From Arcuatula senhousia (taxonomy: Eukaryota > Mollusca > Bivalvia > Mytilida > Mytilidae), in the NCBI GenBank assembly GCA_963971305.1, contig OZ020309.1:13633001-13697000 (forward strand): DNA of 64,000 nucleotides. The letters are read 5' to 3'. Made by a program: the position numbers and the translations under genes. The stretch's first letter is position 1, and every line of letters begins with the position of its first letter. Under the pieces are notes generated by a model. It was not told where the DNA came from, made no database searches, and worked only from the letters and a program-made list of their open reading frames with translations. This document shows, one piece after another, positions 54,561-63,967 of the stretch.

Positions 54561-56413
54561 GCAATTTAAATTCTTGAAATATCTTGTATAGTTTTCAAGA
54601 TATATGGCTAAACAAGTGAAAAAAATTGAAAAAATCCAGAAAAAGGGCAATAACTCTTACATCAGTTGTTAGATCTTCTTGAAACTTTCACAGCAGGTAG
54701 ATCTTGAGATGCTGATCACTTTTGTCTCCCATCAGAATTTTGATATCTGTAACCATTTTTGAGTTATTAGCAAAAAACTGAAATTTACACCTATGTTCTA
54801 TTTTTAGCCATGGCGGCCATATTTTTTGACGAATCAAAAATCTGAACAATAGAATTGTAGCATATATGCTATTCAACAACTGTGCGAAGTTTGGTTGAAG
54901 TTAGATATATGGTGTTAGACAAGTTAATCTTTGAAATTCAGGGGAAAAGTAATGAAAAACAGTAAATTTTGACGCTTTAAGGGCCATAACTCCTAAAAAA
55001 ATGGTTCTACAGCTTTGACCTAATTACATGAAATGTAGATCTTGATGTGCTCAATCATATGCAATTTGAATATTTAAAATATCTTGTATAGTTTTCAAGA
55101 TATAGGGCTAAATAAGTGCAAAATTTTGAAAAAATCCAGAAAAAGGGCAATAACTCCTACATCGGTTGTTGGATCTTCTTTAAAATTTCTGGGCAGGTAG
55201 ATCTTGAGGTGCTGATCACTTTTACCCTGCCAGAATTTTGATATCTGTTACCGTTTTTGAGTTATTTGCAAAAAACTGCAATTTACCCCTATGTTCTATT
55301 TTTAGCTACAGCGGCCATGTTGTTCATCCAATCAAAAATCCGAACGACCATTTTGTAAAGGACATACTATAGAACAACCCTACCAAGTTTAGTAACATTT
55401 GGCCATGCGGTTTCAAAGAAGAAGATTTTTGAAAAGGTGGACGACGGACGACGGACGGACGGACGGACGACGAACGCAAAGTGATGGCAATAGCTCACAT
55501 GACCCTTCGGGTCAGGTGAGCTAAAAATGCTATTTTTCACCTTTAAGGGGCCGCAACTCCCATAAGGAGTATTCTGACAACCTTGACTCAGTAGAGATTT
55601 TTGTAGAGCTTTTGATGCTGAAGCAGCAGCATGGCATCAGATTTCATCTATCTCTTATACTTTTTGATTTACAAGCCAAAAACAGTAGTCTGACCCCCCT
55701 GGTCTATTTTTAGCAATGGCGGCCATGTTTTTCGACGAATCAAAAATCCCCACATCAGTTCTGTGGGGGATACCCTAAAGTACCACCAGACCAAATTTGG
55801 TTTGAATCTGTGCAGCCGTTTCAGAGGAGAAGTTTGAAGAAAAGTTAACGACGACGACGGACGACAACGACGACGGACGCCAAGTGATGGCAAAAGCTCA
55901 CATGACCTTTGGCCAGGTGAGCTAAAAAGTTGATTTTATGGGTGTGGCCTGTCTTTAGCCTCCCTGTAGCAATGTAATGGTGAAATACATATCAAAATCA
56001 TTAACACATTAAGTAGATAGAATTTAATGATGAATTCAATAAAAAAAGAATTTTCAAAATCGAATGAATGATATACATTCTACAACAGGTTTATCAATAC
56101 ACCCGTTTTAGCTCTTTTTGGCCCTTTTTTCTAAAACAGAAGGTGCCACAAACCCCAAATACAAAACCAACATTCCTTTAGTGGATATAATCATCATATT
56201 AAAACTTCATAACAATTGGCAGGCCCACAACTTAATTTTTGGTTTAAATGACAAACTTTTAAAAACGGTTGTTTTTGGCCCCTTTGATCCCTAAATTCTC
56301 AAAAACAGTAAGAGATATTGCAAATCTGATTGAAAAACGCAGGCAGGGATTTTCACAAGGATTCCAATGAAAAAAAGATTTTGAAAATCGGACCACAAAT
56401 AAAAAAGTCAATT

Positions 56414-56494
56414 TGTCCATTGTGGTTTTTCTAAATTGCCGTTTAATTGTGGGCTGTGTCGCGTACACTTATTCCACATCTCTTTATTTTCTAT
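56414..56494 (-). repeat. 81-bp segment copied from/to 15361-15441
   Basis: Reverse complement of 15361-15441, practically identical over the full length, inside family-4 sequence. The abrupt edges suggest insertion of a small piece or a shared short element. Confidence 0.8.
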
Positions 56495-57116
56495 TTTTGG
56501 GTGTGGTCCCTTTTTGACCCCCAGTAGCAATGTAACAGTACAAGATACATAAAAGCCGTTGATACATTTTGTTGACAGAATTTATTGAGGAATACAATAA
56601 AAAAAGAATGATCAAAATCAGATGAAAATTAAACATTCTACAGACGTTTTGTCAATATACCCATTTTTGCCCCTTTTGGCCCTTTTTTCTTAAACAGTAG
56701 GGGCCAGAATCCCCAAATGCAATACCAACCTTCCTTTAGTGGTTATAAACATCATATCAAAATTTTATAACAATTGGTCAACCACAACTCAAGTTATCGC
56801 ACGGAAACCAAAGTGTCTACAGACGACGACGACAACGACGACATTGCCATAACATAATACGATCGCAAGAATTTTGCGGTTGTATAAAAACTGCAATTTA
56901 CCCCTATGTTCTATTTTTAGCCATGGCCGCCATGTTTTTCAACGAATCAAAAATCCCCACACTAGTTTTATACTACCTATGCTAATTAACAACTGTGCCA
57001 AATTTAAAAGCCATTGGACTTATGGTGTTAGAGGAGTTAAGGTTTGAAAAATGTTAACGACGACGGACGCCAAGTGATGGCAATAGCTCACATGGACCTT
57101 TGGTCCAGGTGAGCTA

Positions 57117-57695
57117 AAAACAGTTAAAAAGGAATAACTCTTAAACAGCTGATCTGACAAAAAAAAGTTAGCTTATAACTTATATAACTGATATACAGTT
57201 ATCAGCTGTAGATCTCATTGAGCTTCACAATTTTCCAATGCTAACTTTTCCTCTTAAGCACTAACAGTTTTCAAGATATAGTCCAAAAACTGTGAAAATG
57301 GTCAATTTTCACGATTAAGGGGGAAATAACTCCTATAAGGAGTCGTCCCATAACTTGGACTCAATGGAGAGTTTTGTAAGGCTTTTGATGCTGAAGACGG
57401 AAGGTTGCTTTGGATTTTCTTTATCTCTTATACTTTTTGAGTTATAAGCTAAATTCTATGGTCTGACCCCCCTGGTTTTTTTTTTTTAGCAACGTCATCC
57501 GTGTTGGTTGGTTTGCATGCACGAATTTCACAAACTTGGTAAAGGACATCCTAAAGATCAAGTGTACAAAGTTTCAAAGCAATCCCTTCAGCAGTTTCAG
57601 AGAAGAAGATTTTTGAAGAAAAGTTAACGGAAGGAAGGATGACGGACACTTAACGATGACAATAGCTCACCTGACCATTTGGATCAGGTGAGCTA
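57117..57695 (+). mobile_element. 3' part of the HINE that hosts the 45562 nest
   Basis: Family-1 core (GGGGGAAATAACTCCTATAA, AATCCCTTCAGCAGTTTCAG) with 3' hairpin CACCTGACCATTTGGATCAGGTG and end GAGCTA at 57695. It continues the sequence that stops at 45561. Confidence 0.65.
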
Positions 57696-57743
57696 AAAAG
57701 TTGCATTTGTTGCCCCTTTTTCGGCCCATTATTTCTAAATGAA

Positions 57744-58610
57744 ACAAGAGGCTCCCAGGAGCCTGAATCGCTCACCTGGTCTTAATGACAACCCTATAAA
57801 GACTTTTGTATAGCTAAATAAGCTAAACATTTAAGCAAGCAACAGCTTTTCTCTTTTAGCAATATGTTTTAATTCTTTAGGCCAAAAACAGTATTGTTTG
57901 CCTTAAAGGGGCTGTTACCCCTATCAGGGGTCATCTGACAACTTTGACCCTATGGAGATTTTTGTAGAGCTAAATGAGCTGAACATTTAAGCAAGCAACA
58001 GCTTTTCTCTATCTGCAATAGTTTCATTCTATGGGCCAAAACACTATTTTTGACTTTAAGGGCTGTAACCCCTATAAGGGGTCATCAGACAACATCAACC
58101 CAATGGAAACTTTTGTGAAGCTCAATGAACTGAAGGTTTAAGCAAGGTTTAAGCAAGCAACAGCTTTTCTTTAACTGCAATTGTTTTCAATCTATAGGCC
58201 AAAAACAAGAAAAATCACCTTTTTTATCTTTATAGGGCAATAACCCCTCTAAGGGGTCATCTGACAACTTGGACCCAATGGAGACTTTTGTAGAGCTTTT
58301 AATTCTAAAGAGCCTAAGATCCTTTAGATTTTTTCTATTTCTGTTTTATCTGTTCTAGTTTTCAAGTTATAAGCCTTTGAATGTGATTTTACCCCCATGT
58401 TCCATTTTTAGTAACAGCGACCATGTTTGTTGACAAATCAAAAAGCTGAACTCAATTTTTAAACATCATGCCCTTATAAATACTTTGACCAAGTTTTGAA
58501 AAATTCCCTTCAGTAGTTTCAGAGAAGAAGATTTTTGAAAAAGTAACTGACGGACGACGGACACATGGCGATGACAATAGCTTATTTGACCCTTCGGGTC
58601 AGGTGAGCTA
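57744..58610 (+). mobile_element. HINE family 1, copy next to WDTC1 exon
   Basis: 5' end ACAAGAGGCTCCCAGGAGCC; three tandem units of about 165 bp; short GACGGACGACGGAC tract; hairpin TGACCC-TTC-GGGTCA; end GAGCTA. It ends 34 bp from the donor of the WDTC1 exon at 58644-58812. Confidence 0.8.
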
Positions 58611-58643
58611 ACAAAAAGCCAGTCACTTCACTGATAATATTAC

Positions 58644-58812
58644 CTTCCAAAGAAGTTAGCTTCCTTTATATCTGTTGTGGTATTACAATGTCCACAGAAC
58701 CTGGACTCATGATCATAAGCATTCTCCCTCCATTGAATTTCTTGGTTAGAGATGGGGAAAGACTTTCTACGAAGAGGAGATGCTGGGTCAACTGGATCTG
58801 GTTCTTTGTCAT
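58644..58812 (-). CDS. WDTC1: WDTC1 internal exon (linker before last WD40 blades)
   Basis: This 169-nt exon has acceptor TTCTTCTGTAG (58813-58823) and donor GTAATA at 58643-58638. It enters with two bases of a split codon (likely Asp) and leaves with AG of the split Ser codon completed by the T of the exon at 41218-41410. It encodes DKEPDPVDPASPLRRKSF, a charged linker, and RFCGHCNTTTDIKEANFFG, a CxxC-containing block highly conserved in WDTC1 that leads directly into the next WD40 blade. The phases match, so 55 + 1 + 64 + 62 codons form one continuous C-terminus. Upstream exons (TPR and N-terminal WD40) are outside the window. Confidence 0.92.
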
Positions 58813-59294
58813 CTACAGAAGAAAAATTCTAAATCAAACAATTCTCTTTTATGTTGTGTGTTACAGTGATCTTTAACTCACTAGAGATAATGGAGTTTTT
58901 GAAACATAAAACCTGGTGATACTGAAGGCTGCTAGCTGTTTTTGGTACACTTTTCCCACATCTCATTTTCTTCTAACCCATCATTTATTTTAGCATGCTT
59001 AATATGAGACAGACACAGCCTGTTTGAGGCACATAAGTCAATCATCATTTACAGTGATGAATTTACAGGAGTATATTGCCGCCCCTTCAGTCAAACAGTG
59101 CCGCCTATTTCTTGCACACAAGTGAGGATGATGAAAACTGTGACAAAAAAATTAGTTCTACCCTTCCAAACTTTAATGTGTCTGTCCCGTCTGCAAAGTT
59201 CAGAGTCTGGTATGTGACTCTTGACTTAAACTTCCACTAAGTGTACTGTAGTTGATAGTAGTTCTGGCAATTTCCATGCCCTTACATTGGCTTG
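58813..59294. other. WDTC1 intron start, nothing recognised
   Basis: Low-repeat intronic sequence, with no further exon or RNA gene recognised before the LINE remnant. Confidence 0.4.
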
Positions 59295-59475
59295 TGTCAG
59301 TGCTTTTAATAAGAACCCAACAAAAAGCATTTGATAGAGTAGAATGGGAGTGGTAAAACGAGTGCCTACTTAATCTTGGTTTCGGTGCAAAGTTTATAGG
59401 GTGGATGGACATGCTTTTAGAAATGCAAAGACATGCATTCAAACAAACAGATTTATATCTAACTACATAGATATA
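59295..59475 (+). pseudogene. LINE-A reverse transcriptase, first piece
   Basis: Plus-strand frames read QQKAFDRVEWEW, a TAA, then LLNLGFGAKFIGWMDML. After a shift they read FRNAKTCIQTNRFISNYIDI, a typical non-LTR RT segment preceding the RQGCPIAP motif. It is cut at 59475 by LINE-B. Confidence 0.7.
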
Positions 59476-59905
59476 GGTTTATGTAGTCATAATCTTTTTA
59501 TTGAGTCCGGAAGATTTTTGGGCATTCCAAGACATTTAAGACTCTGTTCTTTATGTAATTTAGAAATTGAAGATGAAATGCACTTTATTTTGAAATGTAA
59601 AGTTTATCATGGTCTTAGAGTTAATTTGATTAAACCCTACTATTGGAGAAAACCATCGATGTATAAGTTTATTCAACTAATGAGCGTTAATAATGTTAAA
59701 GAGCTGTGTAATTTGGGAAAATTCATATGCAGAGCATTTAAATTAAGGGAAGAACTGTTGTAATTCTAAATTGTATTAATATTGTATCTGACTGCCTTCT
59801 GACTTTCATTACTATATTTTGTAAAGACTTTGTTAAAATTGTAATTTTGAATTGTAAACCTATAGTTATTTACTTTGGTAATAAAGATATATATATATCT
59901 CAATC
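59476..59905 (+). pseudogene. LINE-B 5'-truncated insertion with 3' UTR
   Basis: Starts mid-gene (GLCSHNLFIESGRFLGIP) and continues with LCSLCNLEIEDEMHFILKC, the C-terminal C-x2-C...H...C finger, then YYWRKPSMYKFIQL to TAA at 59761. A 3' UTR of about 140 bp ends TAATAAAGATATATATATAT plus CTCAATCAATCA. Inserted into LINE-A, which resumes at about 59911. The fused ORF 59401-59763 is therefore a junction product of two elements. Confidence 0.7.
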
Positions 59906-59910
59906 AATCA

Positions 59911-60767
59911 GAGCAAAGCTGTCCGATAGCCCCTATGTTATAAATATTGCAAGCTGAACCATTAGCAGCTATTAGAGATAATCCAAACATTAAAGGTAAA
60001 AAATTACCACATAACAGTTAATGCAAACATAGCAGCCAAGCTTAAAATGTTTGCAGATGACAGAATTCTAAACAAAGATGAAAAGTCCATCGAAGAAACT
60101 TTTGAGGGAGTACGAGCCTTAGAAATTAAAGATTTTCGGGATTCTCTGCTTTTATCCACTCAAATGCATAAAAAAATTTCCAACATGTTTTCCTTATATT
60201 TGTTTTGAACTAATTAGAGAAGGTCCTTATAAATACCTTTCAAACTTTTCATTGGATTCTAATTATGATTTCTATGTTAAAACAGAAGAAGAATTCTCAA
60301 TGTATCCCCTATGAAAAATCTAGAGAAGTTTCTTCCCGCCATATTTTTAGGTGCTTATATCTTGAAAACGGCTCCATGTTTTTAAAAAACTTTTTTCATA
60401 AAATCTAGCTATTTTGAGCAATTCTTTCCAAACTATCTGTTTAAACAACTTGGGACTTATGAAAAAGCCACAGGGGCAAAAATGAACATGAATAAAACTG
60501 TAGGAATGTTCCTTGGTAAATGGAAACAATAAAATCTGTGTTCCACAAAATCAAATGGACAAAGTGTTGGGCGTTATGCATGGCTATAGAGTAAATTTAG
60601 ATCATATATGGCTTGAAAAAATTAATAAAATTAAAAACACGATGGGAGTTTGGAAATCTAGAGATTTAATGTATGATGGAAAGGTGCTAATCATCAAGTC
60701 CTATGTCTTATCGACCATTGGATTTGAAATAGAAATGCGAGGTATACCAGATAAATATGAAAAACAA
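59911..60767 (+). pseudogene. LINE-A reverse transcriptase, second piece
   Basis: Resumes with SCPIAPML (one stop) and ILQAEPLAAIRDNPNIKG, then AAKLKMFADD, the catalytic ADD box, and NKDEKSIEETFE. Unrelated sequence of about 320 bp (60118-60437) follows. Then EKATGAKMNMNKTVGMFLGK, and from 60513 GVMHGYRVNLDHIWLEKINK, VLIIKSYVLSTIGFEIEM and IPDKYEKQ, where a HINE interrupts at 60767. Confidence 0.7.
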
Positions 60768-62145
60768 ACAAGAGGCTCCCAGGAGCCTGAATCGCTCACC
60801 TGGTCTTGATGTTGACCCTATACTTTTGTAGAGCTAAATGAGCTGAACATTTAAGCAAGCAACAGCTTTTCTCTACCTGCAATAGTTTTCATTCTATAGG
60901 CCAAAACACCATTTTTCACCTATAAGGGGCCATAACCCCTATAAGGAGTCATCTGACAACTTCGACCCTATGAAGACTTTTGTAGAGCTAAATGAGCTGA
61001 ACATTTAAGCAACCAACAGCTAATCTCTATCTGCAATAGTTTTCATTCTGTAGGCCAAAAACATGAAAAATGGCTATTTTTCAGGGGCCGTAACCCCTAT
61101 AAGGGATCATCTGACAACTTCAACCCTATGGAGAATTTTGTAAAGCTAAATGAGCTGAACATTTAAGCAAGCAACAGCTAATCTCTATCTGCAATAGTTT
61201 TCATTCTGTAGGCCAAAAACATGAAAAATCGCTATTTTTCAGGGGCCGTAACCCCTATAAGGGGTCATCTGCCAACTTCGACCCTATGGAGAATTTTGTA
61301 GAGCTCAATGAGCTGAACATTTAAGCAAGCAACAGCTAATCTCTATGTGCAATAGTTTTCATTCTGTAGGCCAAAAACATGAAAAAATGCCATTTTTCAG
61401 GGGCCGTAACCCCTATAAGGGGTTATCTGACAACTTCGATCCTATGGAGACTTTCGTAGAGCTAAATGAGCTAAACATTTAAGCAAGCAATAGCTAATCT
61501 CTATCTGCAATAGTTTTCATTCTGTAGGCCAAAAACATGAAAAATGGCTATTTTTCAACTTTAAGGGGCCGTAACCCCTATAAGGGGTCATCTGACAACT
61601 TCGACCCTATGGAGACTTTTGTAGAGTTAAATGAGCTGAACATTTAAGCAAGCAACAGCTAATCTCTATCTGCAATAGTTTTCATTCTGTAGGCCAAAAA
61701 CATGAAAAAATGCTATTTTTCACCTTTAAGGGGCCGTAACCCCTATAAGGGGTCATCTGACAACTTTGACCAAATGGAGACTTTTGTAGAGCTTTTGATG
61801 CTGAATCAGTAGCGTGGCCTCAGATTTCCTCTATCTCTTATACTTTTTGATTTATAAGCCAAAAACAGTAGTCTGACCCCCCTAGTCTATTTTTAGTAAC
61901 GGCGGCCATGTTTTTTAACGGATTAAAAATCAAAACACAAGTTTGGTGCAGGACACCCTAAGGATCATTCATACCAAGTTTCATTAAATTCTGTTTGGTA
62001 GTTTCAGAGGAGAAGATTTTTGAAAAATTGTTAACAGACGACGACGACAGACGACGACGACGACAGACGACGACGACGACAGACGACGACGACGGACGCC
62101 AAGTGATGGTAATAGCTCACATGGACCTTCGGTCCAGGTGAGCTA
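60768..62145 (+). mobile_element. HINE family 1, 1,378-bp copy inside LINE-A codons
   Basis: 5' end ACAAGAGGCTCCCAGGAGCC; six tandem units of about 165 bp; 3' section AGTAGTCTGACCCCCCTAG; a long GACGAC tract (62037-62097); GCCAAGTGATGGTAATAGC; hairpin TGGACC-TTC-GGTCCA; end GAGCTA. Joining 60767 to 62146 restores LINE-A (YEKQ-INDIMWSFVW) between two complete codons, fixing both ends exactly. Confidence 0.9.
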
Positions 62146-62395
62146 ATAAATGACATTATGTGGTCATTTGTTTGGGATGATAAAACAAACCAAGTCGCAA
62201 GACGTGTTTGTTGTCTACCAAAAGAAAACAGGGGGATGGGAATGGTTAATTTGAAAGAATTTATAAAAGAAAAACATATTAAAAGTATCTACTTGGTGTT
62301 ACACTCAGAGCTTGTCAAATGGAAGGCTATCGAGAAATACTTTTTGATGGTACTAGATGAAAAATTTGATTCAGAATGCTTCATGTGTACGTGTT
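62146..62395 (+). pseudogene. LINE-A third piece
   Basis: Reads INDIMWSFVWDDKTNQVARR, KENRGMGMVNLKEFIKEK and SIYLVLHSELVKWKAIEKYF, ending near LDEKFDSECFMCTC. It then fuses without a stop to Penelope RT sequence, giving a chimeric 155-codon open frame (62158-62625). Confidence 0.7.
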
Positions 62396-63460
62396 CTAGT
62401 TCAGTTCTGTTGACTTCAATACTAACGGCAATAAAATCCGGCCTCCAGAAACATTACAATTGTTGTTATTCTAGAAATGGTGTCAATCAAATGTGGATCT
62501 TGAAGAATTCGAAAGAACTGATGGAGATTCTTAACTTTAAATCAGTTTCATCTTGTAACAGCATCAAAACATTCGATTTCTCCACACTTTACACTTCTAT
62601 TCCACATGAACAACTGAAATCGTGATTGGCGCAACTGATTTAACACAGTTTTTTTCAAAAAGAATAGAAAATGCAGGTTCAAATATCTAGTAGTTGATTA
62701 TACCAAGACTTACTAGTCATCAATGAGTCTAAGAAAAAGAACAAATTTACAGAAGACCCAATAATGGACATGCTCAACTTTCACATTGACAACATATTTG
62801 TTCAGTTTGGTGGACATGTTTTTCAGCAAACAATAGGGATTCCAATGTCACTAATTGTGCACCTTTGCTTGCTGATTTGATTCTTCATTCATATGAAGCA
62901 GACTTCTAACCATCTCTTCTAGACAAATAAAATCATAGACTAGCTCTCTCTTTCAACCTCACGTTCCGTTATATTGATGATGTCCTTTCATTAAACAATT
63001 CTTGATTTGATGACTTTCTCAAACTCATATATCCCCAAGAGCTTGTGATAAAGGACACAACAGATTCTAGGAAGTCTGCTTCATATTTAGATCTCGAAAT
63101 TGGCTCTCAAGGAAGACTTTCAACAAGGTTCTATGACAAACGTGATGACTTCAACTTTCCCTTCTTGTGTAGCAACATTCTGTCCGCTCCAGCTAATGGA
63201 GTTTATGTATCTCAATTGATTCGTTACTCCAGAGCGTGCGGGACTTACATCGCTTTCCTTAGCAGAGAGTCACGGCTGAAGCAAAAATTGCTCACACAGG
63301 GTTATGTTGCTCCTCAGTTGCTGTCTTCACTCAAGAAATTTTACGGAAGCCATCATGCACTTATAGACAAATATGGGATTTCAATCTCTCAGATGAGTGC
63401 AGATATTAAAACGAAAGAATATGGAAAATGTGCCAGAAAGACACGATCCACATATTGAAA
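62396..63460 (+). pseudogene. Degraded Penelope-like reverse transcriptase
   Basis: Recognisable blocks in order: LLTSILTAIKSGLQKHYN, SRNGVNQMWILKNSKELME, SIKTFDFSTLYTSIPHEQL (first catalytic Asp), FQQTIGIPM with a small deletion in GTNCAP, FNLTFRYIDDVLSLNN (catalytic DD), SYLDLEIGSQGRLSTRFY, and NGVYVSQLIRYSRACGTY. At least four stops or shifts interrupt it. The protein is of a different subgroup from that at 16010-18352 (MWILKNSKEL motif). 5'-truncated. No GIY-YIG is seen. Confidence 0.8.
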
Positions 63461-63548
63461 TGATTTTGATAAATGTACAACAGCAAAATTTCACTGTGTG
63501 TGAAGCGCTTTTCTGGATTATTCTTCATCAGACATGCTAGGAGTAGAA
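63402..63548 (+). repeat. Penelope 3' region direct repeat, copy 1
   Basis: GATATTAAAACGAAAGAATA through GAAGCGCTTTTCTGGATTA to CTAGGAGTAGAA. It is repeated at 63799-63948 with offset 397 and few differences. The first copy includes the end of the RT-derived frame. Confidence 0.8.
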
Positions 63549-63798
63549 AACTTGGAAAACCGGTAGAATATTAGATCTGATTAAACAAAACCAGAAGCCA
63601 AAAATATTACAACAATGACCAAACAGATAAATTTAACAAATTTTAAAGAAATATCCAAACATTGTCAAATTTAGGAAATATGAAAACTGTGTCTTTCCAA
63701 CACATATTCCAGTACTCGAAAATATATAAGAGCATACAACTGAACCACGGGGAAGCTTTCTACGACCTCCACACGGCACTAAAGCCAAACTCGGAAAT

Positions 63799-63948
63799 GA
63801 TATTAAAACGAAAGAATATAGAAAATGTGCCAGAAGGCACAATCCACATATTGAAATGATTTTGATAAATCACAGTACAACAGCAAAATTTCACTGCATG
63901 TGAAGCGCTTTTCTGGATTAACCTTCATCAAACACGCTAGGAGTAGAA
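63799..63948 (+). repeat. Penelope 3' region direct repeat, copy 2
   Basis: Direct copy of 63402-63548 with a few substitutions and a short insertion after GATTTTGATAAAT. It suggests tandem or partial-tandem ends of a Penelope-like element. Confidence 0.8.
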
Positions 63949-63967
63949 TTATACAACTCTTTTATAA

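Larger units (their letters stand above)
51808..55523 (+). mobile_element. HINE family 1, fourth nesting level
   Basis: 5' end ACAAGAGGCTCCCAAGAGCC; 480-bp-type core; (GGAC)n tract at about 55440-55470; hairpin TGACCC-TTC-GGGTCA; end GAGCTA. Removal rejoins CATGAA to AAAATGC, restoring the six-A spacing of intact 165-bp units. It contains two further 5' ends (52457 and 53017) and a segment of foreign sequence (54071-54560). Confidence 0.85.
51039..55924 (+). mobile_element. HINE family 1 nested in family 4
   Basis: 5' end ACAAGAGGCTCCCAGGAGCC; 165-bp tandem units (51080-51807), interrupted by another HINE, then resuming at 55524; a GACGAC tract; shortened hairpin CATGACC-TTT-GGCCAGGTGAGCTA. 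Joining 51038 to 55925 gives ACAAATAAAAAAGTTG, as in the related sequence at 56395-56409. Confidence 0.85.
50679..56886 (+). mobile_element. Helitron-like family 4 expanded by a nested HINE
   Basis: 5' end ATAAAAAGCTACGCCGAGCG with CAGCATGATACGACCGCAAC; 3' end ATACGATCGCAAGAATTTTG followed by CGGTTGTATA at 56886. The 5' ACGACCGCA motif mirrors the 3' TGCGGTTGT arm. A (GAC)n tract precedes the end (56820-56838). It splits its host at TTTGCAA/AAAACTGC. Its own sequence (TTTTGGCCC..., TGCAAATCTGATT) is interrupted by the HINE at 51039-55924. Confidence 0.8.
45562..57116 (+). mobile_element. HINE family 1 expanded to 11.6 kb by nested insertions
   Basis: 5' end ACAAGAGGCTCCAAAGAGCC at 45562 and 3' end GGTCCAGGTGAGCTA at 57116. 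Between them its own core of about 480-bp units survives only as 45562-45865, 47056-47118, 49740-50678 and 56887-57116. The rest consists of three direct insertions (family 2, a HINE, family 4), two of which hold further insertions. Each break rejoins to the consensus core without gain or loss. Confidence 0.8.

Noticed and set aside
63499..63545. Possible hammerhead on the minus strand (CTGATGAAG ... AGAAAAGC)
   Set aside because: The core words are present, but no convincing stem II forms and the strand is opposite to the Penelope RT.
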